Origin: Phialocephala subalpina
Lineage: Eukaryota; Ascomycota; Leotiomycetes; Helotiales; Mollisiaceae
DNA: 64,000 bases
Direction of reading: 5' to 3'
Assembly (NCBI GenBank): GCA_900073065.1
Contig: FJOG01000010.1
Span: forward strand, 1,662,666 to 1,726,665
The notes beneath the pieces are model-generated. The model was given only the letters and a program-made list of their open reading frames with translations. It was not told where the DNA came from and ran no database searches. Position numbers and translations under genes: made by a program. How positions within the stretch are numbered: position 1 is the first letter of the stretch; each line of letters opens with the position of its first letter. Positions 35,001 to 47,518 of the stretch are shown here, piece by piece.

Positions 35001-35643
35001 AGCACTGGGTGATATGAAGTCGGTCCCGAGACGAAGATCAGGCAGACCTCGACGTTGCGAGGCATACCTCGAAAGAGCCAGAGAATGATTCCAAAGCACT
35101 TCAGAAGAGACAAGGGGTGGATGGCTGGTAAAGGGGTTGTGAGAATTACGTATCTAGCATTACAATGAATGTAGCACTTGAAACTTGATGTGGAATCACA
35201 ATTCACGAAGGCATGGAAACAGAAGTTTGATGTAAAAGTAATCTCTCGTATTCTGTTCTGTTCTGGTCATCCTCCTCGTATGTTCTCTCCCAAAACAAGC
35301 AACCCGTAAACCCGGTGCTTTTTCCTCCTTCGCTCCCATCAAATAAAAGCAGGAAACGCCAACGCCATATGCAATGCAATAGCCATCCCAACCAATCCCG
35401 TGCATTTGGTGTATCATTGCCCTTCGATGCCTCGAAAGAAGAAGAAAAAGCGAACCGCCACCAAGACGCTCAAGTGCCAAAACAAAAATGTATTTGTACA
35501 AGAAACCAAAATCAAAATGCCAAACAAAATGAAAAGCAAAGACGCTTGCTCAATTGGTATCAGACTGCGCCCGTGGAATGCAGTAACCCTCCCATTTCCT
35601 TTCCCGTGATCAACTTTTATCTACCCATGCAGTCCGTATCGTC
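32032..35643. other. 3.6-kb gene-poor region downstream of SLM5 and the WOPR gene
   Basis: Convergent flank. I see no supported gene; the longest frames (about 100-125 codons) have no domain and overlap each other. Likely 3' flanks and unannotated noncoding DNA. Confidence 0.4.
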
Positions 35644-37158
35644 TCAAATCATGAACTTCTTGTCAAGAACACGAATCGCTCTTTGGTCCTCTCCAACAAT
35701 GTTGAGTTTATCGTGTGGGATGTCTCGAGGTCGTTGATTGTCCCCGTCTCCTCTCGGACTCTTGCTCCCTGCTCGGCTACTATTGCTCTTGTTATCCGAC
35801 ATGACAGAGACCGAATCTGTAGCGTGAACCAGACTTGAGATACTTGGGATAGTCTGGGCCTGAGATGTGCCGTTTGATTTGGGAGTGTCCTTTGGCGAAG
35901 GAGCTCGGCCTGGTGAAGGGGTGTTGTGTTGTGATAGCGAGCCGTTCTGAGGCGGTGTGGAGGTTCTGGGAGCGCTCAACTGAACAGGTGGCAATGTCGT
36001 GGGTGCTGTCAGGCGGGGATCGAGGACTGGCGCACTCTGGAGAGCTCGTTGGGCAATCTGTGCTTGCTGTTCGGCGACGATCCTAGCTTGAGCAACACGT
36101 GGACTTGGGTTCGGTGCGTAAACAGGCATCAGACCTTGTTGTGCAGCTGTTGCAGTGCTCATTCCTCTGTGTTGGGGTGGTGGAGGTGGGGGAGGAAGTG
36201 AAGAGTCGGTCATGGGTGGAGGAGGTCTGTCGAATGCAGTCTGTTGATGGTGTGGAGCCATTGATGTTGGAGGCATGCCATTTGATTGATGTGGGCTATG
36301 ATGTTGTTGGTACGGCGAGGTGTGGGCTGAAGCAGGAGGTGGAGGGAGTTGTGAATTGTACATCGAGGGTTGGTAGTGTGGGAATGGTGGTGTCGAGACT
36401 GGAGATGGTGGCCATGCGTAGCCTTGGGCAACTTGATATGGGTATGGTGGAGGAGGACCTCGGTGCGGCGATTGTTGCATATGTTGGTGTGGTGATTGCA
36501 TGTATGGGCTCGATTGCATTGGTGTTCTTGTGACTGCTGGTCCTTGTGCCTCGTGTACTGTTGATTCCGGGTACATTCCCTTCACTGGTACGATGTGTCG
36601 AAGCTGGGGATCGGATGTAGGTTGTGGCAGATCGGGAGCGCCAGGGTGTGGTCGAGAATAGTAGCTGATGAGATGTAGATGCTGGCCTGTGGAGGTTGTG
36701 ATGCTGAAAGACTGCTTCATCAATCCATCCGGCTTGTATCTGTATCCATCTGGTCCATCACCGTCCATGTCGAGATCCTCGTCACTTCCTCTGCCACTGT
36801 CTGGTGTCTTTCCTCCAACTCGTCTGGCTGGCGGTGGCACGAAGTTGCCTCCTCCTCTCTTGCCTTCCATCTCACGGTATGTGAGGAAGCTTCCGGACAC
36901 TCTACTGGCACTCCATGACTTTCCGTCCGTCCATCTCCGCATGCCAGCTTCCCGCTCGTCCCAGACAAACACTGATCCAGACTTTATGGACTGTCTTTCC
37001 TTCTCCGATAATCTGCGTTGAACTCGTGGCAGGAGACCGAGACGGCAAGCTTCGAAGAGCTTGATCGCATCTGCGGGTGTTCGTACGTGGCCGTAGTATG
37101 TGTCCATCTTGTCTGTGTCTTCTCCTCTGCTCAATTGAGCTCTATTGTATGCGCCCAA
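35644..37158 (-). CDS. Gti1/Pac2 (WOPR) family transcription regulator
   Basis: Single-exon frame of 504 aa. The WOPR domain is complete: TYYGHVRTPADAIKLFEACR, LLPRVQRRLSEKER, SGSVFVWDEREAGMRRWTDG and SWSASRVSGSFLTYREMEG (WOPRa, about residues 20-100), then a linker and MKQSFSITTSTGQHLHLISY (WOPRb, about 146-166). The remainder is Pro/Gln/His/Ser-rich, typical of activation regions. These regulators control morphology, sporulation and virulence programmes in fungi. The ARLGLLPRV/VWDEREAGMRRW version is closer to what I know as the Pac2 side than to the Wor1/Ryp1/Sge1 side, but I hold this only weakly. Translation may start at 37107 (MDTYYGHV) rather than 37158. Confidence 0.92.
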   Translation of the reverse strand: MGAYNRAQLSRGEDTDKMDTYYGHVRTPADAIKLFEACRLGLLPRVQRRLSEKERQSIKSGSVFVWDEREAGMRRWTDGKSWSASRVSGSFLTYREMEGKRGGGNFVPPPARRVGGKTPDSGRGSDEDLDMDGDGPDGYRYKPDGLMKQSFSITTSTGQHLHLISYYSRPHPGAPDLPQPTSDPQLRHIVPVKGMYPESTVHEAQGPAVTRTPMQSSPYMQSPHQHMQQSPHRGPPPPYPYQVAQGYAWPPSPVSTPPFPHYQPSMYNSQLPPPPASAHTSPYQQHHSPHQSNGMPPTSMAPHHQQTAFDRPPPPMTDSSLPPPPPPPQHRGMSTATAAQQGLMPVYAPNPSPRVAQARIVAEQQAQIAQRALQSAPVLDPRLTAPTTLPPVQLSAPRTSTPPQNGSLSQHNTPSPGRAPSPKDTPKSNGTSQAQTIPSISSLVHATDSVSVMSDNKSNSSRAGSKSPRGDGDNQRPRDIPHDKLNIVGEDQRAIRVLDKKFMI

Positions 37159-40100
37159 GTCGAAGTTGGGGCCGTAATTCTCCTTTCACTTCAACTAAAA
37201 CACAACCCTCCGCGTCCTCTTCAAGAAATGTCACTGGTACCTCCCTTCGAGTTTCTTATTACCGGCAGCCAAGTAATTTGACGATTGACGTTGGTACGCG
37301 GCCCCAGTTAGAGCTTGGCTGTATGGGAAAGCTTGTGCGCCGCAACAGCTGTGTTGTAGACAAGAATTGGCGGTGCTGGGTGGATCGGTGGGTTGAGGAA
37401 GTCGCTGTCGAGATGCTGAGACGTTTGGTGGTTGATCCTCTTCGCTTCAGATGAAAGTTAGCTCCAGACTCGTCCCACAAGTGTACAAGACGGAAGTCGA
37501 CGCGAAGATGAGACAGTTTGAAGCACAAGGTGACAGAAGCTTAAACTGAGGTTCCATGGGGCTGCGCGTAGAGTTTTGTGCTTTGTGGAAAGAAGAACCG
37601 GTGGTGATGCTTGTGTGCGCTGTTTGTCTTGTCTCCAATGTCTTGTCTGTCTGCCTCGCCCCATTGACCTGATACGAGGCGACGCAGCCCGAACGCGAAG
37701 AGGCTCGTTGGTAGCAGGATGCCAGACTTGACACTTTGCGCTGTGATGGTGCCGCAGCTGCACACGCAGAAGGCGGTCACGATCGGGTCACGATCTGGGT
37801 GCTGTGCAGTGCAGGAGGGGAATGTGAGAGGTGTTGAATGCTCCCGCAATGACGCAAGGTTTAGCGATGACAACCACAACCTCTGCGCCGGGTCCAGCAG
37901 CAGCAGCAGCAGCGCATCGTGTTTGATGCTCGACAAAATGCATGTAAAAAGAACTGGAGTACGTACTGTGGATTGTGTATGCAAGTGTTTCGTGACAAGT
38001 ATGAGGCTATTCCCAGACGGTCATTCAACGTCGCATGTAGGTGTCGTTAAGTGGTGATGGTGTTTGGTCGTCAAAGATGTCGCTTCGAGAAATAGTGGAC
38101 GGTACCCTGAAATGCAAAATGCGGAATGTGGTGTTGACGAGATATGGCGAATGGATCACGGGATGTCGACTCGAGATATTCTTCGTGTTGCTGTAATACC
38201 TAAGCAATCTGCATCGTCAAACACGAAGTCGTTCCAAGTGTTCCAAGTGTATGAAGTGTATGGGGTCCAGGTCCAGGTCCAGGTCCAGTCGTGATGTATT
38301 CGTTCCAGAGATCAGAAGTCAGAAAAGGTGGAGGACTCGGAAGTATATCTGGGAGTCAGTCGGACCAAGTAGTGCTTTTGGTATTTGGTAGTGCGCCGCA
38401 AGGAAAGAGCCGTTTGCAGGTCTTGGGCGAATTGGGGATAGGGCCCTGTTGAAGTAGATTACCTAGTGAGAAGGCGCACCGGGATGCTGGTCAAGTGAGA
38501 TGGGGGGAGCCAGGGAAGCTGTTGATGGGTGGTTGATGGGTGGTTGATATCGATGGGTGAAGGTCGGGATGGACAGGTGAAGGAAGGGTTCAAGGGATCT
38601 TCAAATGTTGGTATAAACCCTGAGAATCGAAAAGAATCTGACTGCGATGAGAATGCAAAGCTGCACTCTGCGAGATACCGAGTTGGATTGCGAAATGCGC
38701 CTTGCGAGCGTTGGAGGGCAGAGAAGGCGACCCAGATCAAGCCAGGGCACACAAAACCAGATGTCCTGTACTGCACTCTGTGCTATACAAAGGTCGAACT
38801 CGATGTAACCGTTGGCACTTGGAAGGTCCCGCTCATGTATCCGTTTGCTCCTTTGTTTTAGCTCGGCTTCTCAGTGACAAGCAAGATCGGTCCTTGGTCG
38901 TGGGACTTGGCTTTCGTTGGCTTGGTGGGCAATGGTGGCACTGTTCTTGTCACTCTTGGAGGGTCTTGGATGCTGGTGGAGATGCATATTCGTACTCCTC
39001 GCTCGTCAACTCACCTCCCCTTTCCTGGCGTGGGTGAACTAAGGTTATTTGGAGGACACAGTGAGATGATGGAGTCGTCATGGGCATAACAGGACGTGCT
39101 CGTCGTCTCCGTTTGTACTCTCGTCCGCACCCAGTCACCATGCACATTCGCAGAGATACAGACAGGGCATGGGGCGCTGGGTCGAAGTACTCGTAAGCTC
39201 CCCCATCCCTTGATGTCTACGAGGCGTGTGGGCGTCTGCTAGACTCGTAAGGTTATTACAGATGATGAGCTTATTTCATCCCCCAGCACTCGGATCCAAT
39301 CCATTCAGCGCCCAGAGAAGTGGCAGACAGAATTGGCACATCGACCAGCGCTCGTTTGTGCTCGTACTCATGTTCCATTCTTCTTCTGCTCTCCAAGCCT
39401 CCAAGGACATCCAGACCACGGGTTCATGAACGGCAGCCATTCAGCATGGCTCATCGGCCTCTTCGGGGTGTCCCATTCCGCTGATGCAGCGCCCGGCGCA
39501 GTCAGCCCAGAAGCAGAGACGCCCCCAAGAATACCCCCAGAGGCTCGCCAAACAGCTGCACAGCGCCTCCAAGCCCCCAAAATTGCTCACTAACCCATTA
39601 CATAGCACGTCAGCAAGTCAGAATGCTAAAGAGGCGTCCCGCTATGAATCCCGGTGCTGCGGTTCCCGCAGACCAAGCAATTCGACACTGAGAGACCAAC
39701 TTCGAGACATCAACACCTGAAATCTGAACCATGACCATCTCCAAAGCATGCATAGATAGCATATCTATGCATCACTCAGCCATTATCTTGCTCATCATCG
39801 TTTCGTCGTATGTTTGCGAAACTGACGAGGCCTGTGGAGCCGTGGATCGCGCCCCGATGCACTTAGAGCAAATACTTTAAAAGTGCTGTACACGAATCAC
39901 CAATATCTTTGGCTGGTGTTTTCTCGCACCGGTCTCTCCACCCGTCCACCTCGATTATGAAGCTTAAGTATTGACTTTTCCGGGTCTCCTCGCTGCGGAT
40001 CTAACGGGAAACTTGTCACCGAACGTCACCGTCACAGAAATCCACATCACCCACTTCAAAGAAGAATTTAAAGTATACTCCTGGTTGGCTTGGCGAAGAG

Positions 40101-43100
40101 GCTTGACACCCCCGACACATTTTCAATCTGTTTCAACCTTAACCAGATCGTCCATCAAGCAACGTACCAATTTGTTACAAGTGTCGTGCGTGTACCCTCT
40201 TCGGTTCCGAACATGGTCCCGAGGCCTTTTTTAGGAAGTTGGGTTAAGTGCAGCCGAGGAGCAGATTCACAGGCGCTGATCTTAAAGTTAAAAGTTCTAG
40301 ATTTGGAAATGATTCGTACTTTCTTATGGCCACCTCATATCGAGTTTGTCACTGGTGACATATCTGTCTGGGAGCAATGATCTACCGGTGGAAGTGTTTG
40401 ACAGAGACATTTTGACAAAGATAGAGTGGTAATGTGAGACCTTCACGAAGATTTTGATGCAAGATACTCCGGACTGCACACGAGTTGTATGTCATTTCTC
40501 ACATCATTCCTTCGCGAACAGAAGTATTTCTGTGCTTCCATGACACCTCGTTCATCTGTTTACTTTAACTCAAATAGTACTTTACGTTGCAGATCACGCC
40601 ATTACGGTTGATTTAAACCTCATTTCTCATCCAAACAGCCGTGGCCGTTCTGGCGGGTGCCTCAGTCGCACATGAAGCATTCAATCAAAAGATGCTTGAA
40701 CCAACATAAGGTTTTGAATAAATCTTCACTCGCAACCATCAATCCGATCTCCTGATCCTCGAGTGTTCACTTATCCCCTTCCCTCTCGCCATCTCCTCCT
40801 ATCTCATCCCCTCTCAAGCACTTCATCGCGCATCAACTTCCCGATCCATCCCCTCCTCATCCCTATCTAGCCTCGCTCCAAAAAAAGAGCCACGCAACCC
40901 CCGCCCCACACCCCCTCCCAGTCCAAGGGCGTTTTCGTGGCGTTTCTTGGCGCATAACCGAACCCTTAGTCCACTCAAGGGTTCGGTGTCAAAGTTTTAA
41001 GCATGATTTTTAACTTTCTTGCTGATCGCCCGCCCATTCCCGCTTTGTGACGTTCCGAGGCAACCAATTGCAAGGGTTCTCGTATTTGATACGCTGAGAA
41101 ACGGGATTTGTTTCCGCGCACATGAGAAAGGGTTTGAAAATGAAGGATGAGGATGATGAAGGTTTGGAGTCTGATCTCAGATGATGAGATGAGATAAGAT
41201 GAGCAGTGTATGAGGTAGTGAGAGAAAGAGAGGATTGCGATGCGATGAGTAAGTAAGTAAACGCTGCTGGTCGGGCATCCTAGATTTGCGAGCGAGAGAG
41301 ACCGACGCTGCGGTGCCCAGAAACGGCAAATTGCTCACTCACTCAAGCATTCTCTTCTGATTCCCAACGCGAATACGACACCAACGCCCAGCACACTTCC
41401 CCAAGAAAGCCAAGCAAAACACCATGCCGCTCAATCTTTCTCAATCGACCGAATGGGGATTCGATCAGAGGGTGAAAACTGGTAACTCAAAAGTAAGGTT
41501 TTATGGTTAATTGCATGACCGATGACCGATGAGACCGAGCGATCCGCACCAACCACTCAAATCGGTGGATGAAGCTGACATGCCGTCTTCGATGGTCTTG
41601 GGATCACCTTGGAGAAAGCCAGTTGGCTTTCTTGGAGGCAATCATCCCATTCTTGCATGCCTCCACCTTGGATTTCTTGGATAAGAGGACGGGCGGAAAG
41701 AGGTGACTGGTTCTTCAGCAACGCCACAGGGTACCAGTTGGGACCGCCAGCCTGCGCCGAGTTTGGAGCAGCGAGTAGAGTTATCTCGCGCGGCTTGGAA
41801 TCACTTGGCATGATAAATATGCTTAAAATCTTAATTCTTTTGATTTGATTGCTTTTTCCTTCGCCAACCCGATCCAAGCATCTCGCCCTCCTTCCCATGC
41901 TTGGAATTTCTCTCTGCCTTCTGTTTGGGGAAGCGGTTACGATAGGATGCAGACACCTGACGTGAGAGAGCGGCGAGGACGGATGAGTCGGAGGAAGAGA
42001 AGATGATCTCATGTCATCCCATCCTCTCGATTCGCACGCAAACATCTCTCGCATCGCATCCAAGCATCCTTTCCGCATATACTCTAACTTTAACCCGCAA
42101 CCGTATCGTTATCTCACTCACCCGCCCGTCGTCTATCGCACTTCCCCATTCCCTTCCCTACAAACCCGATGAGAGATCAGCTCTCCGTCCCGTGTCTTTC
42201 AACATCATCGCACATTCGCCACAGTCTCGACCCTATCCGCTCTCTCAAGTGAACGAACGGACGGCCTGAAAAATGATCTCGACGCCGTGCCGCGTGGGGC
42301 TACCCTCCCCTTCAGATAGCGTTTGAACGATTGGAAAGCGATTGCATTTTGAGTTGACAGTAGCGGCATCCACGAAAGCTTGGGGTCCGACGCCACCAAA
42401 GCCTCTTTTCTCAGCATCGGGAACTCGTGCGCCGGGTGTCCGGACTTGTGCACTGGAGGGCTGGTTAGGATTTTTATGCTTATCTTCTGTGCTGGGAAGG
42501 ATCAATAGGAAGAGGCTGGCAAGAAAAGAATGACTGGTTCGCGAATGCGAGCGAGCGAGCGAGCAAGAGGCGATGGATGGATGACCCGTGAGGTAAGAAT
42601 AAGAAATGCAAGCACGTGGATGGAATTATCCGTCGCCTACTTGCTTGCGGCTGAGGTGAGATCTGTATTCTGTGGTCACTTCATCGCGATGGATTCCTTT
42701 TCAAGACTTCGCCATCTATGCCTCCTCCATTTTACGTCAAATAAATTCATCTGTAGTCACAGGATTCAGCCTTCCGTGTGTCAAAAGTTTTGAGCAAAAG
42801 CAGCTTCCAATTTGTCAACGCTGAATTGCGAATTTACGCCTCATTCTCAGCTTCAACGCCGCATCAGGACAAATATCAGCTCGCCTTTCGCACAGGGCCC
42901 CAATTCGGGACCGCTGAATCTGCAGTGTAGGCTTGGGGGAGAAATGGAAATGCAGAAAGAGAACGGACACGATACAGCCAATCAATTCGAGCAAGAAGCT
43001 TTGCTGCAAAAGATGCGGATTTCAAAAGCTGAGTGAGCATTATGTCAAAAGCATCCGAACGCCCCAAGTGGAAACTCAGCATACGAAGCTGCAGTCGCGG

Positions 43101-45201
43101 CCGCGAATGCTTCTCTCTGTGGAGCCGCAGTTGCGGTCCCGAGAATTGAAGTTCATCCCGAGAGTTGCAGCTTGCAGCTCGACGAGGAGACGGCGATTTA
43201 CTTTCGAAAGTACCGACATCTGTCCACCTCAGCTGAAGTGTGTGGGGACCTGTACGCGTTGAAGATTTATTTCATCATCCATGCTTGTCTTCAAGAACTG
43301 CATTCTAGAAGCGATGATAGGTGGAGACCAGGAAATATCGCAGCCGCTTCAATTTATGGAGAGTTTGAAACTCAATCTTGACGTGTTTGATCACCGCTTC
43401 TGATCAGCTTTATCCTTCCTCTATTCTTACTCAGTTCCTTAAATACCCGAAACTCCAATAAGCTTTTCTGCTGTCCGGCCCTAACTGCAAAAATGTTCCT
43501 CAAATGATCTCCCATTCCACACTCTAATCTGTCCATCTCCTCTCAAGCCCACAAGCCTTCATCAATATTTCCAAGCCAATATACCTCCTACTTCTTTCCC
43601 CACCGGAACATTCCTTTTGTTCGGGTTCCTCTCAAAGCTCAGATCATTAATCCTCGCAACCACGCATTTCTCTCCTCCACTCCACCCAACCCATTCCAAA
43701 TCCCCACCAAGCTCAAAGAAGAGTGGACCAAACTCGCGTCATTAACGTCGTAACAAGCTTAATTCGTGCATCTCCGCTTTGTCTTCTAGGGTTCCATGCT
43801 CAAAGCTTGGCATCCACCCCTGTCCACCCTGCTTTCCCTTGCCAGGCCGCGTCATCTGCGAAGGGCTTGGCGGCACATCGGCACACTCGGCGTTGGAACT
43901 GAGAGAGATGATCTGATAAGAGACGCCAAAGAACCCTATTGATCAATGAGGGATCTTGGCGGGGCGGAAGGGGGAGAGGACAGTTTGCAGCTGGAGCTGA
44001 GAGGGAGCTGAGGACGGCTTGAGAGGTGAAATCGATAATTTTATATGCGGTTCAGAGAACTAGTGATGATTCATTATTGAATAGAGTGCAGTATGCACAG
44101 GCAGCGATTGATATGAATGCAGATTGAAGTAACCCAATTAGATTAATACGGGAAAAAGCACTCAGGGTTGGCTGGGACGAGGCCGAAATAACCTTAAATT
44201 TCACGTGTGACCGAGAATGCTCCTTTCTTGGCACTGACGAGTTGCCCAATCATCGATCATTCAATTATGTACCTCTGACTCGGTGCCATCTGACGGCATG
44301 CTCGCTTTCTCGCTTTCAACACCAAACAGATGAGCCACCGCAACGCATCTCGGAAGATTATGTTTGAAGGATGAGGCGCGGGGTTCTTATTCTTATTTGG
44401 AAGCATTCGGGTCCTCGCATCACTCTACTGGAAGAAGCTTAAGCATATTACGAGTTAAGCTTCTTTAACGATCGCTTTACGTCAAACCGCGGCTGGACTG
44501 CGGTTTCGACAGCTGATCCCGAATGAGAAAAGACATCGCATCGCCTCATGATGCAGAGGATATTCAGCCTATCGTTGTCATATATGAGATAATATGACAG
44601 TTATTGATGCAATATGAGAAGGGGCTGTTCTGTTGGGGTATTTGAGATGCTAGATGATGAGGGCGGAAGGAAGTCATCCTCCTCCGTCTTCGCTCCGGCG
44701 ATGCAGTGAGGCTCCGCGAATGTTTCAAAGCCGGAGATGTCAAAGTTGTCAAAGTTGACGGCAGGCCATGCAATTGTATGCTTCCTCAAATACAACACTG
44801 GACGATTACATCGATTTTGATTTTCGATCGAATTGTTCTTGATGCAGATAGAGGACGTGAACATTCTCCGTCCTCGCTCCGCGCTTCACTGATGTTCCGC
44901 GGATGCTTCGAAGAACCGACGCTGGCGATATCTCATGCTGTCAAAGTTGACCGATACGGCCCTTACAGAGCAATGCACTTTTGCTTCCAAAGGGGAATGG
45001 AATGCGATGACGATGTTTCCACAAGTGATTGGTCAAGAGTACGAGGATTATGGTGGCAGTTCCTGCCTCGCTCCGAGCGCTTTCTGAGCCTTGTATATAC
45101 TCGAGTATCTTGGCAGCATTCATTTCGAGGCTCTCCTCCCATCGGTATTGAATTTGAACGCTTTATATTGAACCTCACTTGATCACTTCGTGCCTCTCAT
45201 C
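37159..45201. other. 8-kb gene-poor region upstream of the WOPR gene
   Basis: Apart from one doubtful small frame (41557-41811) I see no supported gene in 8 kb, in a neighbourhood where genes are otherwise 1-2 kb apart. It includes (CAG)6 at 37895-37912, (GGTCCA)4 at 38264-38287, pyrimidine-rich tracts near 40760-40860, and a diverged internal duplication near 44680-44960. Wide upstream regions with long leaders are known for WOPR genes such as WOR1. A noncoding RNA or an unrecognised intron-rich gene cannot be excluded. Confidence 0.5.
41557..41811 (-). CDS. Doubtful small protein, 84 aa
   Basis: From ATG 41811 the frame reads MPSDSKPREITLLAAPNS, then GGPNWYPVALLKNQSPLSAR and MQEWDDCLQESQLAFSKV. 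Composition is protein-like and unlike the surrounding sequence, but there is no known domain and no other support. Confidence 0.3.
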   Translation of the reverse strand: MPSDSKPREITLLAAPNSAQAGGPNWYPVALLKNQSPLSARPLIQEIQGGGMQEWDDCLQESQLAFSKVIPRPSKTACQLHPPI

Positions 45202-46575
45202 ATGTCTCAAGAAACACTCCGTCAAGCATTCCCAGACAAAGCTACCCCGCTCGTCGGCTTTGGCATTCCGTTCACCGAATCTTGTGCAAAGCATGTCGAA
45301 CGATTCAAAGCTTCAAGAGTCTATCTCATAGCAGGAAAGACGTTGACAGAGAAGACGAGCTTCACTTCCGATCTTCAGGATGCTCTTGGTTCGAAAGTGG
45401 TGAAGACGAGAGTGGGGATAACACCTCACACACTCATGTCTGAAGTCCTCGAGATTGTTGAGGAGTGCAGAAGTCTGAATGTCGACTGTATCGTGACTTT
45501 GGGTGGTGGCAGTTTAAGCGATGCAGCGAAAGTCATCACATTCGTACGTATCCCTTCTCTTCTCCCCTCTTCCTTTTTTCTCTTCTCCCTTCTTCCTCTT
45601 TCTCTTCAACCCACCCTACCCACTACTTTTTTCTTCCTGCATCCCTAACAAACTCAGGCTCTCGTAAACAATGTCTCAACCCAATCCGAACTCGTCAAAC
45701 TCCCTCATCTCGGCGGAGATGGAACAGCTGCTCTCCTGCCAGCTACAGCGCCTACCGTACCTATCATTTGTATCCCGACGACATTGTCAGGCGGCGAATA
45801 CTCCACCTACGCCGGAGTAACCGACCACCTGACAGGAGAAAAAGTCCAATTCTGTCCTCCCATCGCTTCTCCGGATCTCATTATATTGTCTGGGGAACTG
45901 GCTTGTTCTACTCCCCTAGACATCTGGCTTCAAAGTGGAATGAGGGCTGTTGATCACTGTATCGAAACTCTTGCTTCCCTCAAATCAACGGCCGAAGTGG
46001 ATGAGTCTGTCACCAAATCATTGAAATGCCTCATCCCAGGCCTCTTGAACGCCAAAGCCAACGCCGGTAAACCAGGAAGGAAAGAAGACGAAATCAAAGC
46101 ACGACAAGAATGCCAAATCGGTGTCATGCACGCAATGCTCTTCCTCCATCGGAAGGTAGCTTGTGGCGCCTCTCACGGAATCGGCCATATGCTAGGTCCC
46201 ATGTTCCACGTCGGACATGGGGAAACTTCTTGTATCCTACTTCCTGCTGCTTGCAAGTGGAATGCTATTCACGGTGGGGAGGAGATTCGGGCGAGGCAGC
46301 AATTGATGAAGGATGCGTTATGGAGTATGACGGAAGCGAGAGAGAGATTCGAAAAGGAAGGGCTGAAGGAGGAGAGTGAGGGAGTCGATGAACTCTTGGA
46401 TGTTGTGGTCAGAGAGCTGGGGCTGAAGAGGAGATTAAGTGAAGTTGGGGTCACGGAGAGGAAAGATCTTGAAAGGCTGGCGGAAGCAAGTCTGAGAGAT
46501 CTATTCTTGGTCACCAACGCGGTACCGATCACGACGAAAGAGCAAGTGCTTGAGATTCTAGAGATGTGTGCCTGA
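45202..46575 (+). CDS. Iron-containing alcohol dehydrogenase, maleylacetate-reductase type
   Basis: Two exons (45202-45543, 45658-46575; 114-bp intron with GTACGT donor, CTAAC branch point, CAG acceptor) give 419 aa. The dinucleotide-binding signature GGGSLSDAAK is at 101-110. The metal site shows in GMRAVDHCIE and GASHGIGHMLGPMFHVGHGE, giving the expected Asp/His ligands. PTTLSGGEYSTYAGVTD matches the PTTxAGSE...GxT box of maleylacetate reductases, which reduce maleylacetate to 3-oxoadipate in aromatic-ring catabolism (resorcinol, hydroxyquinol routes). The specific substrate is inference; the Fe-ADH family is certain. An upstream GTG/other start is not needed. Confidence 0.9.
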
Positions 46576-46894
46576 ATTCTGATTGCCGGGCGGTCTTGTG
46601 AGTTCTCATCGGGTCAGCGCTTTTATAGAAATGAAATTTCGTCTATGCAGAGGCATGAATCAAATGCAACTTCTTCATCCTCAGCGTCTACTCTTCAGTC
46701 TTGATATAATATTCAAGACTCACGTTGAACCCTCGGCTTTCTGAATAATGATCTTCGTGAATCAAAGATTCGGTCCCATAACTATTATAAAATCTCTACT
46801 ATTTTCATCGTTTCGCACCAGATTCCATTCATCTCCAAGCACTCGAGTCCAACACCATCATACCTATCTTTCTAATACACAAAGCGAACATTAA

Positions 46895-47065
46895 ATGGCG
46901 AACCAGGAGACTTCCACAAATCCCCGTCACACGCAAAAGCACTACCATCTTCAATGCAAGCTCTGTAAGCTTCCCGCAACACAGCCTCCTTGCAACTGCA
47001 ACAAGTTTGAGATGAAGACTGTACCAAGGTGCTGCAACTGCGAGGTCTTGAAGGTCAAAGGTTAA
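46895..47065 (+). CDS. Array member 1: His/Cys-rich mini-protein, 56 aa
   Basis: ATG at 46895, stop TAA at 47063-47065. The core is KHYHLQCKLCKLPA then PPCNCNK, and the C-terminus reads KTVPRCCNC. Compared with its neighbours the His-to-Cys spacing is two residues shorter, the [ND]-I-F box is replaced by QPP, and V-P-G-x-C-x2-C has become V-P-R-C-C-N-C. The metal-ligand pattern is kept. A TATAAAA-type box lies about 110 bp upstream (near 46785). No signal peptide. Function unknown; a compact zinc-binding protein is the natural reading. Confidence 0.6.
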   Translation: MANQETSTNPRHTQKHYHLQCKLCKLPATQPPCNCNKFEMKTVPRCCNCEVLKVKG

Positions 47066-47365
47066 GGGTTAAGGGAATCAGAGAGTTGTCAGGTGCGAAG
47101 GTTGTGAATGAGCGGCTTGGAGATTGTGAGAGTACAAAGAGGAGATACGTGTGCTTGATAGCTTGGGGTTTGTATGGCTGGAACATTTATACACTCCTAT
47201 ATTATTACATTTATACGTTAAAATTTGCGTCTAAGATCATTTTATAGCATTTAAGTGATTGAACTCGGTTCAAAGTTCAAACTCAAACTGCGCCTCAAGT
47301 AATCTTCATCCCCCAGTACAGCAACCACGAAGACCCACTCCCAATCTCTCATCACCTAGACCAAG
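47066..47365. other. Spacer in the array
   Basis: About 300 bp between array members 1 and 2, with an AT-rich 3' flank and a pyrimidine-rich leader before 47366. Confidence 0.4.
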
Positions 47366-47518
47366 ATGTCGAACCATGCCACCAGATTCTCCATTAGTCT
47401 AGCTCCTCCTCCTCCGCCTCTCTACGTTATCAACCACATTCATAGAGATGGCTATTGCAACTACTGTGAGGAACTCGTGCAGGAGAATCTATATGAATGC
47501 TCTTGTGTTGGAACCACA

